Of a stretch of 64,000 bases of DNA, positions 44,247 through 52,300 are shown piece after piece. Under the pieces are notes generated by a model. The model ran no database searches, was not told where the DNA came from, and saw only the letters and a program-made list of their open reading frames with translations. Position numbers and translations under genes: made by a program. The stretch's first letter is position 1. Every line of letters starts with the position of its first letter. The DNA comes from Streptomyces sp. NBC_01214 (lineage in GTDB: Bacteria; Actinomycetota; Actinomycetes; Streptomycetales; Streptomycetaceae), in contig NZ_JAPEOS010000003.1 in the NCBI RefSeq assembly GCF_026340975.1, positions 372,001 through 436,000 on the forward strand, read 5' to 3'.

Positions 44247-45626
44247 GTGGGACTCGTCACCGCGACCGGCTCGGACATCCCGGAATCCAGGCTCGCGGAG
44301 CTGGGTGAGGCGATCAGGGGCCGGACCATCACCGCGCAGGACGCCGACTACGACGAGCGCAAGCAGATCTGGAACGGCTACTTCCAGAAGAACCCCGGGG
44401 CGATCGTCCAGGTGGACGGCGCCTCCGACGTCGTCAAGGTCGTCAACTTCGCGCGTGAGAACGACATCGAGCTGGCCGTCAAGGGCGGCGGCCACTGCTT
44501 CGCGGGCACCGGCACCGTCGAGGGCGGACTGCTGCTCGACACCTCCCGGCTGCGCGGCATCCGGGTCGACCCCGCGAAGCGCCGTCTGGTCGTCCAGCCG
44601 GGACTGGAACAGGGCGACGTCGACGCCGAGACCACCAGCTTCGGCCTCGCCGTCACCGGCTCACAGGAGTCGTACATCGGCATCGGCGGACTCACCCTCG
44701 GCGGCGGACTCGGCTGGCTCGCCCGCTACCGGGGTCTGCTCGTGGACAACCTGATCTCCGCTGACATCGTGCTCGCCAGCGGCGAGCTGGTGACCACCAC
44801 CGCGCAGGACCACCCCGACCTGTTCTGGGCGATCCGCGGCGGCGGCGGCAACTACGGTGTGGCCACCCGCTTCGAGTTCAACCTGCACCCGCAGGGTGAC
44901 TGCATGGCGGGCCTGCTCGCCTTCCCCATCGACCAGACGGTGGACGTGGCCCGGCGGCTCGACGAGTTCAACCGCACCGCCCCCGACGAGCTGACCACGT
45001 CCTTCGCCTTCCTCACCGCCCCGGGCGGCGCACCGGCGATCGGCCTGGGCTTCGTGCACGCGGCCCCCGACGACTCCACCGAGGACCTGATCGGCCAGAT
45101 GCGCGGTCTTGGCACCGGCGCGCTCCTCGACCACTGCGGCCCGATGCCGTACGTGGCCGTGCAGCGGATGCTCGACGAGAACACCGTCGCCGGTCACCGG
45201 TACTACCCGCGCTCGTTCCTGCTGCCCGAACTGCGCGATGAGCCGCTGCAGGTCCTCGCCGACGGGTTCGTCAACGCCCCCTCCGAACGGAGCCTGGTCG
45301 GTGGCGGCCTGATGGGTGGTGTGATGTCGAACGTACCGGCGTCCGAGACCCCCTTCCTGCACCGCGAGGGCTACCTCACGAGCATCCTCACCTCCTGGAC
45401 CGACCCGGCCAAGGACGAGGAGGCTGTCGAGTGGACCGAGAAGGTGTACTCCGAACTCCTGCCCTACACCACCGGCGCGGTCTACGCGAACCACCTGGGA
45501 GCGGACGCCGCCGAGCGCATCGAGGACGCCTACGGCTCCAACTACGAGCGGCTGACCCGGATCAAGGCCGTCTACGACCCCGAGAACTTCTTCCACACGA
45601 ACAACAACATCAAGCCCGCGGGCTGA
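44247..45626 (+). CDS. BBE-type FAD-linked oxidoreductase
   Basis: A 459-aa flavoprotein of the berberine-bridge-enzyme-like group (FAD-binding 4 plus BBE domains). AVKGGGHCFAGTGTVEGGLLLD holds the FAD-linking His region, IGIGGLTLGGGLGWLARYRGLLVDNL the second FAD segment, and YDPENFFHTNNNIKP the BBE C-terminus. GTG 44247 follows AGAGGAGG. Such enzymes oxidise alcohols or C-H bonds and close rings in natural products. It sits alone on the + strand downstream of the best SARP-like repeat, with the siderophore operon converging from the right. Confidence 0.93.
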   Translation: MGLVTATGSDIPESRLAELGEAIRGRTITAQDADYDERKQIWNGYFQKNPGAIVQVDGASDVVKVVNFARENDIELAVKGGGHCFAGTGTVEGGLLLDTSRLRGIRVDPAKRRLVVQPGLEQGDVDAETTSFGLAVTGSQESYIGIGGLTLGGGLGWLARYRGLLVDNLISADIVLASGELVTTTAQDHPDLFWAIRGGGGNYGVATRFEFNLHPQGDCMAGLLAFPIDQTVDVARRLDEFNRTAPDELTTSFAFLTAPGGAPAIGLGFVHAAPDDSTEDLIGQMRGLGTGALLDHCGPMPYVAVQRMLDENTVAGHRYYPRSFLLPELRDEPLQVLADGFVNAPSERSLVGGGLMGGVMSNVPASETPFLHREGYLTSILTSWTDPAKDEEAVEWTEKVYSELLPYTTGAVYANHLGADAAERIEDAYGSNYERLTRIKAVYDPENFFHTNNNIKPAG

Positions 45627-45670
45627 GACCGGTGGGCCCGGTCGCAGGACGCGGCCGGCCCCCTGCGTAC

Positions 45671-45708
45671 GACGGCGCCCGGACCCTCCACGGGGTCCGG
45701 GCGCCGTC
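45671..45708. terminator. Bidirectional terminator between convergent genes
   Basis: GACGGCGCCCGGACCC and its exact reverse complement form a 16-bp stem around a 6-nt loop, between the BBE-type gene and the - strand NRPS operon end. Confidence 0.85.
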
Positions 45709-45726
45709 GCGTGCGCGCGGGTCCGC

Positions 45727-46365
45727 TCAGCCGGCCAGCCGTATGACACTGACGCCCTCGCGCACGGTGAGCACGCTCTGCCGCACCCGGGGATCGGCGG
45801 CGACATGGGCGTTGAACGCGCGCATGGCGACGGTGTCGGGCTGCTGGTCCCGCTCGTTGGCGACGCCGCCGAACTGGAGGACGTTGTCGGCCAGGATCAG
45901 CCCGTGCGGGGACAGCTTCGGCAGCACCGCCTCGTAGTAGTCGACGTACCCGGGCTTGTCGGCGTCGACGAAGACCAGGTCGAAGGGGCCGGGGAGGTCC
46001 CGCACCGACGGCAGGGCCGGGCCCTCCCAGAGGTGGATGCGGTCGGCCCAAGGCGACGCCCCGAAGTGCTTGCGCGCGATCGAAGCGTGCAGCGGATTCA
46101 GTTCGCAGGTGTGGAGCTCGGCGCCCTGTGGCATCGCCTGGGCCATGCAGAGCGCGGAATAGCCGGTGAAGGTGCCGATCTCCAGGATGCGGCGGGGCCG
46201 CAGGGCGAAGACCAAGGAGGCCAGGAACTCACCCTCCAGGCTCCCCACCATCATGGCCGGCAGGTCCGTCCCGGCCTCCGTGTCGGCGACCAGTGCGGCC
46301 AGCCAGGGGGGCGCGGGGGAGGAGGCCTCTTCGGCGTACTTCTCCACGACGGGTCGTACGATCAT
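45727..46365 (-). CDS. Cation-dependent O-methyltransferase (COMT/CCoAOMT type)
   Basis: A 212-aa class I cation-dependent O-methyltransferase. The SAM motif is LEIGTFTGYSALCMAQAMP, the metal-binding region VFVDADKPGYVDYYEAVLPKL, and ILADNVLQFGG follows in family order. Enzymes of this kind methylate catechols and related hydroxylated aromatics, so a catechol-like aryl cap (2,3-dihydroxybenzoate-derived or hydroxylated later) is a reasonable inference. The last gene of the operon, it overlaps the upstream thioesterase by 4 bp. Confidence 0.9.
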   Translation of the reverse strand: MIVRPVVEKYAEEASSPAPPWLAALVADTEAGTDLPAMMVGSLEGEFLASLVFALRPRRILEIGTFTGYSALCMAQAMPQGAELHTCELNPLHASIARKHFGASPWADRIHLWEGPALPSVRDLPGPFDLVFVDADKPGYVDYYEAVLPKLSPHGLILADNVLQFGGVANERDQQPDTVAMRAFNAHVAADPRVRQSVLTVREGVSVIRLAG

Positions 46366-47153
46366 CCTCGGTTCCTTCCCGCAGGGTCGGTGGGGGCGTG
46401 CTGGGGCCGGTCGTGCAGCCGCCCGGTCAGCCAGTGCGTCAACTCGCTCTGGGCGGGCTCGCGCAGATAGAAGTGGCCGCCGGGGAAGGCGGTCAGGTCG
46501 GTGTGCGCCGAGGTGGCCTGTGACCAGGCCGCCGCGTCCACCGCGTCGACCTCGGGGTCCTCGGTGCCGTAACAGACGCTCACCGGCACCGATAGGTCGC
46601 GGCCGGTCCCGGCACGGTAGGTGCCCACCAGGCGGTAGTCGGCGCGGAGCACCGGCAGCGTCATCTCGCGCAGGCCCGGCATTTGGAGCAACCAGGCGTT
46701 GGTGCCGCCGAGTTGACACACATCGGCCCACAGTCGTTCGTCGTCCAGGTGCTTGTCGTCCGGACGCTGCCGGGCCGGTCCGGGCCGCCCGGAGACCACC
46801 AGCCGCTCCGGGGGCGCCTCCCCCGCAGTGCCGAGGAGCCGGGTGACCTCGTGCGCGACGGAGGCGCCCATGCTGTGCCCGAAGAACCACATCGGCTTGT
46901 CGTCCAGTTGGGTCAGCGCCTTGGCCAGCGGCTCCACGAGGCCGGGCATGTCGGTGCAGCAGGGCTCGCCGATGCGGTCCTCCCGGCCGGGGTACTGCAC
47001 CACCATGCCCTCGACGCCGTCGGGCAGGTCGCGCGCCAGCGGGCGGTAGAAGCTCGCGGACCCGCCGCCGTGCGGGAAGAACACGACGCGCCGGGCGGCC
47101 GAGGGCCGGGGGAAGTAGCCGCGCAGCCACGGGTTCGGGACGTCGGTGCTCAT
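46362..47153 (-). CDS. Type II thioesterase of the NRPS operon
   Basis: A 263-aa editing thioesterase (PchC/YbtT/GrsT type). FFPHGGGSASFYRPLARDL is the oxyanion loop, FGHSMGASVAHE the nucleophile elbow and FPGGHFYLREPA the catalytic His loop. It would clear mis-primed carrier domains of the NRPS. ATG 47153 overlaps the imide reductase stop by 4 bp. It is a paralogue of the thioesterase at 611-1363. Confidence 0.95.
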   Translation of the reverse strand: MSTDVPNPWLRGYFPRPSAARRVVFFPHGGGSASFYRPLARDLPDGVEGMVVQYPGREDRIGEPCCTDMPGLVEPLAKALTQLDDKPMWFFGHSMGASVAHEVTRLLGTAGEAPPERLVVSGRPGPARQRPDDKHLDDERLWADVCQLGGTNAWLLQMPGLREMTLPVLRADYRLVGTYRAGTGRDLSVPVSVCYGTEDPEVDAVDAAAWSQATSAHTDLTAFPGGHFYLREPAQSELTHWLTGRLHDRPQHAPTDPAGRNRG

Positions 47154-48229
47154 GCCCGGTCCTCCAACAGGTCGACTGCTGAGAGGAGTTCGGGCGGTGC
47201 CTTCGGGTGGTGCAGCCGCACCGGTCCGCAGGCCTCGCTCACGCGCATCGCCAGCTTCGCCAGGGCCAGGTGGTACTGCACGTGCCCCCGGCTGTCGGCG
47301 CCCGCCCGGACGTCGTCCCAGGTCGCGCCAATGGATTGGGCCGTGGCCCGCGGCCACAGTTCGCGCAGCACCTCGCTGTACGAGGCGCCCTCCGCCGGAC
47401 CCAGGTGCTCCACGCTCGGCACCTTCAGGTGCGGGGCGGTGGAGTCGCCGAAGCGCACCAGTTCCCTCATGCCGCCGGGCATGTGCGGGCGCATGCTCCA
47501 CTGCACCGGGCCGTGCGTGTTGACCAGGGTGAGGTGCCCCCCGTCCGTGCCCAGGGTGATGCGGTGGAAGAGGTGGCTGTAGTTGTCCGGGTCGGAGGGC
47601 ACCAACTCGTTCTGCAGCCGGAAGGACATCGGAACACCGGCGAAGCGGCCAGTGAGACTCCGGAACGGCGCTCCCTCCGCCCCCGCGAGCACCCCGTCGA
47701 TCCCGTGCGGGCGGATCGACCCCAGCGCCTGGCCCAGGATGTCGAAGACCGTGTAGAGCACCTGGAAGGCGCAGGTCACGTCGAGGAACAGCGGCTGCTG
47801 CCGGGCCGTCAGGTCACGGGCGGCCCCGATGAAGCGGCGCACCGGCTCCACGTGCGGATAATGGGTGTTCAGCCGGAACACCACCCCGGACTCGGTGGCG
47901 GCGCGCAGGCACGCCACCAACTCGTCGGGGTGCAGCGGGTGTTCCTGTAGCACGTGCACACCGCGGCGCATCAGCGCCTGGGAGAGCGCCGGACCGGGGC
48001 CGCCGTTCATCACTCCGCCGACGACCACACAGGCCAGGTCGACGTCTTCCGGCACGTCCTCGACCGTGGACCACAGCGGTACGCCGTAGTGCGCGGCGCA
48101 GGCGCGGCTGCGGGCGCTCCCGGATGCGAGGATCCCGGCCAGCTCGAAGTCGAAGTCCGCCCGCTCGAAAGCCGCCAGGTAGGCGCGGCCGAAGCCGGTA
48201 CCGGCCACGAGGACGCGTGGGCGGGTCAC
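47150..48229 (-). CDS. Thiazolinyl imide reductase (Irp3/PchG family)
   Basis: A 359-aa Gfo/Idh/MocA-type NADPH oxidoreductase. The Rossmann loop is VLVAGTGFGRAYLAAFERADFDF. EHPLHPDEL and THYPHVEPVRRFIGAA match the imide reductases that turn a carrier-bound thiazoline into a thiazolidine in pyochelin and yersiniabactin synthesis. Acting in trans on the NRPS, it likely reduces one of the three rings. It overlaps both neighbours by 4 bp. Confidence 0.92.
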   Translation of the reverse strand: MTRPRVLVAGTGFGRAYLAAFERADFDFELAGILASGSARSRACAAHYGVPLWSTVEDVPEDVDLACVVVGGVMNGGPGPALSQALMRRGVHVLQEHPLHPDELVACLRAATESGVVFRLNTHYPHVEPVRRFIGAARDLTARQQPLFLDVTCAFQVLYTVFDILGQALGSIRPHGIDGVLAGAEGAPFRSLTGRFAGVPMSFRLQNELVPSDPDNYSHLFHRITLGTDGGHLTLVNTHGPVQWSMRPHMPGGMRELVRFGDSTAPHLKVPSVEHLGPAEGASYSEVLRELWPRATAQSIGATWDDVRAGADSRGHVQYHLALAKLAMRVSEACGPVRLHHPKAPPELLSAVDLLEDRA

Positions 48230-49368
48230 AGTTCGCCCTCCTCCATGGCACGGGCCGCGAGGATCGGCCGGTCGACGACCTCCAGCAGCCCGACCGCGGG
48301 CTCGGCCCGCAGCGCGGCGAGCACCGTCTCGGCGTCGAGCACGTCGGAACCGAAGTGCACGCCGGGGGCGGCCCTGCCGTCGAGCACCGCCAGCACGGCC
48401 AGCGCGCTGGCGAGGCCGGTCAGGGCGTACGTGTCACTGGCGCGCAGGGTCAGACTGCGGGTGGCGGGGCGCCCGGCACCGTCGGTGCCGGTGACCTCGA
48501 ACAGCATCAGCTGGAACGGGTCCCTGCCGAAGAGATCGAGCGCCGCGGCACGGGTGAGCTCCTCGGCCGCCTCGACGAGATCGGACTCGCCGCGCATCGC
48601 CCCCTGGAGCCTGCTCAGGCAGTTCATCATGTGCGCGCCGCCGTCGAAGACGTTGTACCAGTCGATCTCCGTCAGCCCGGTGACCTCGGGGAGCCGTGCG
48701 GACTCGAAGCTCAGGTACGGGTAGACGTCCACCCGGTTGCTCGCGTACGGCAGTTCGACGCCGGTACGGGGCTCCAGTTCGCGCTCCACGCGGATGCCGC
48801 CCCTGATCGCGCCGCGGGCCTCCCCGTACGCACCGCCCATGGAGAGCAGGTAGTCGGCGGCCCCGGCCGGGGTGAGCCGGTCCATCGTGCCGACGTAGGC
48901 GGTGAGCCGCTGCGGGTGGCTCATCGTGGAGCAGAGGTGGCGGGGGAGCAGACCGGTCAGGCCCGGCTGCATGCCTGCGGTGATGACGGCGGTGCCGGTG
49001 AAGGTGCCGGGCCGGGTCAGCGCCTCCAGGAGCGGCTCGTCGCCGCCCGGGTCGACGTAGTCGGCGTCGGCCGCCGTGGCGGCCCAGGCCACGCGGTCGA
49101 GGACCTGGTAGGACGGGCCCGCGCAGTTGAGGACGACGCCTGCGCCGCGGCAGAACGCGGCCAGCGACCGTCCATCGTGCAGGTCCACCTCGACCGCCTC
49201 GCCGCGCAGCCCGGACTTGGCCAGCAAGGTTTCGGCCTGCGCGCGGTCGCGCCCGCCGAGCCGTACGACGGCGTCCGGACGGCGGTCGGCGATGGCCCGG
49301 ACGGCGGCCGCGCCGACGGCGCCGTAGGCGCCGACGACCGCGACCGACGGGGTGCTGTGCTCGCTCAC
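48226..49368 (-). CDS. Saccharopine dehydrogenase-like NAD(P) oxidoreductase
   Basis: A 380-aa member of the saccharopine dehydrogenase/reductase-like superfamily. VAVVGAYGAVGAAAVRAIADR is the nucleotide-binding loop, CRGAGVVLNCAGPSYQV and DPGGDEPLLE follow, and the C-terminal half is a substrate-binding part (GAHMMNCLSRLQGAMRG). Related proteins sit in coelibactin-like operons next to the imide reductase (memory-based). It may catalyse a second reduction or an amine transformation. It overlaps the NRPS genes on the same strand. Confidence 0.8.
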   Translation of the reverse strand: MSEHSTPSVAVVGAYGAVGAAAVRAIADRRPDAVVRLGGRDRAQAETLLAKSGLRGEAVEVDLHDGRSLAAFCRGAGVVLNCAGPSYQVLDRVAWAATAADADYVDPGGDEPLLEALTRPGTFTGTAVITAGMQPGLTGLLPRHLCSTMSHPQRLTAYVGTMDRLTPAGAADYLLSMGGAYGEARGAIRGGIRVERELEPRTGVELPYASNRVDVYPYLSFESARLPEVTGLTEIDWYNVFDGGAHMMNCLSRLQGAMRGESDLVEAAEELTRAAALDLFGRDPFQLMLFEVTGTDGAGRPATRSLTLRASDTYALTGLASALAVLAVLDGRAAPGVHFGSDVLDAETVLAALRAEPAVGLLEVVDRPILAARAMEEGEL

Positions 49369-52300
49369 GCGTTCTCCTCATCGGGCAGGTCGATCACGTC
49401 GGAGGTGACCAGCTCACGGCAGCTGAAGTGGTCGCCCGGCACGGTCTGCCGCAGGAGTCCGCCCACGCAGACCGACTCCCACAGCGCGGTCATGTCGGCC
49501 GCCATGGCGGGCCAGATAGGGGACTCGTCCTGGTGCACCAGCAGCCGGGCCTCCCCGGTGTACACGCCGGGGTCGTGGGCGGCGACGCACGCGGCCAGCG
49601 CCCTTCCCCGTACGAGGCGTTCGGCGAGTTCGTCCGCACCGAGGCCCAGGGGCCCGGCGAGCTTGGCGAGCCGCTCCTCGCGGGGGAGGACGCCGAGTGC
49701 GGCGGCCGTCGTGCCCGCCGCCCGCAGCTGAGGCTCGCTCCGGTCCGCCAGCGCGGCCAGTGCGCCGGGCGGAACGTCCCCGGCGGGGGCGAGCGCGGCC
49801 AGCGCCGCGCCGAGGGCGCAGACGTCCGGGTAGCCCAGGGCGGCCGGGTCCTGGCCGCGGTCCAGGCAGAGCAGCGCCTCTTCGAGGACCTCGTCGCGGA
49901 CCGTGGCGGGCAGCGGGTAACTGCTCAGTACGGTCAGCCCGCACACCGGGGCCCCCAGCTCGACCAGTTGCTGGGCGACGGCGAGCGCCAGCACGCCCCC
50001 GCTGTGCGCGCCGACCAGGTGGAACGGGCCCGGGCTCAGCGCCCGTACCTTCGCCACGATCTCCTGCGCCACGTCGTCCAGGGTCTGCCCCTCGGTCACC
50101 CGCACGGCCGGCACCACCGCCACCGGGTCGAGCGCCCCCAGTCCCTCGGCGAGCCGCTCTGCGTGGCCTCCCAGACCGTCGCCGACCAGGACGTGCACCG
50201 GGTTCCCGAGGGCGTCCGCCGCCCCGGCCAGGACCAGTTCGTCACCGGCCCCGCTCTCCTTTTGCACCTCCTGGCCCTGCTGGAGGAAGGCGGACAGCTC
50301 GCGCACCGACGCGCCGCCCAGCAGCTCGCGCAGCAGCTCGTCGAAGAAGACCTCGGCCGCGGCCGGCACCTGTTCGCGGAGCGCCGTGACGAGCTGGGCG
50401 GCCAGCAGCGAATCCCCGCCCAGGGCGTAGAAGTTGGTGTCGAGCGGGACCTCCGACTCGCGCAGCACCTCCGCGTACACCGCGGCGACGGTCAACTCCA
50501 GTTCACCGGCCTCGCGCGGGCCCTCTCCGGCGGCCGCCGAGTTCGACGTGCGGTGGTCCTGCGCCCACCCGGCCAGGGCGGCGCGGTCGACCTTGCCGTT
50601 GTCGGTCAGCGGCAGCGCGTCCAGCACCTCGAAGCGCGACGGGATCATTTCCGCCGGGAGCCGCTCGGCGAGCCGCCGGGTCAGCTCCTCGGTGTCGAGG
50701 GGCTCGCGGTCGGTCTTGAAGCGGGCCGCGAAGACGTGCATCCCGATGCGGGCCAGTTCGTCCTCCGGCGCCGGGACACACAGTTCCAGGTCGGCTCCGG
50801 CCTCGGCCAGCAGGTCGTACCACTGGTGGCGGCCGATGAAGGTCTGGTCCTTGCCGTGGCGCACGTCCTGGAAGTCTCCTGCGGTGGCGTCGAAGAGGAA
50901 CTCCATCGAGGTGAGGATCTGGTAGTTGTCGCGGGTCGTCTCGATGAAGACCAGCCACCCGCCGGGCACCAGCGCCTCGCGCATCCGGCGCAGGACCGCG
51001 CGGGCGTCCTTCGCGTAGTGCATGACGTTGCCGCACAGGATCACGTCCACCGAGTTCGGCCTGACCCCCTGCTCGCGGTACGGCTCGTTGAAGTCGAACA
51101 GCGCGTAGTCCACCCAGGGGTGCTCCGCGAACCGCTCACCGGCCTTGTTCAGGAAGAACTGCGACACGTCGCTGAAGGTGTAGCGGACGTTCGCGCCGTC
51201 CAGCGCCGGAATGGTGTCGACGCTGGTGCCGCCGACCCCCGCCCCCACCTCCAGCACCCGCAGCGGACGGCCCGAGTCGTTGCGCCGGGCCGCGCCCAGC
51301 ACGGTGGCGGTGGCCAGCCGGTTGAGGTAGCGGGAGAGGAAGCCCTCCATGTAGGCGGCCTCGTGGATGCTCAGGTCGCCCTCGGGGAAGAGCATCCGCA
51401 GCGGATCCCGTTCGCCGCGCATCAGCTCGGGGAGGTGGGCGGCGGCGAGCTTGAAGTAATTCACCAGCTCCGGGCGGTCGTTGGCCTCCGGCAGCAGCCG
51501 GTCGACCTCCGCCCACGCCTGCGCGACGTCCTCTGGTGTGACCAGGCGCAGACAGCCGAAGGTGCCGTCCTCGGCCCGCTCCAGGTAGCCGTTCTCCACA
51601 CAGGCGGCCAGCCAGCGTCGTACCAACCGCTCGTGCTTGGAGGCCACCTTGGCCAGCCGCATGATCTCGGACGTGGTGTGCCGCGCGGCGGCGTCCGGCC
51701 ACACCGCCTCCTGGCGCAGGACGTCGACCATGCGGCGCAGCGCCGCGTCGTCGAGCACGGCCGCGAACTCGACCACCTTGGAGACGTCCACCCCCTCGCG
51801 GATCCCGTCGGCCGCCGCGAGCACCTCGGGCACGAGGGCCGGGTCCACGGCGTGGGCGGCCGGGTCGGCGGGCGACGGCGAGACGAAGGCGACCAGCCTG
51901 CGGTCGTTGCGCTCGCCCTGCGTGGTCACCGCCACCGCGTCGACCTGCGGGTCGGCGGCCAGGGCCGATTCCACTTCGGCGAGCTCGATGCGGTGCCCGC
52001 GGATCTTGACCTGCCGGTCGTCGCGGCCGATGAACTCCAGGGTGCCGTCGGGAAGATAGCGGGCGAGGTCGCCGGTGCGGTAGACCCGCTCGCCGTCCGG
52101 CAGGGTGAAGAAGCTCGCCGCGGTCTTCTCCGGGTCGCCGAGGTAGCCCTCGGCGAGGCCGGTGCCCGCGATGTACAGGTCGCCCACGACGAGGTCGGGG
52201 CTGGGCCGCAGGAACGCGTCCAGCACGTGGAAGCGCTGGTTCTCCAGCGGAGTTCCGTACGGAATGCTCGGCGCGGCAGTGTCGACCTCGCCGATGCGGT

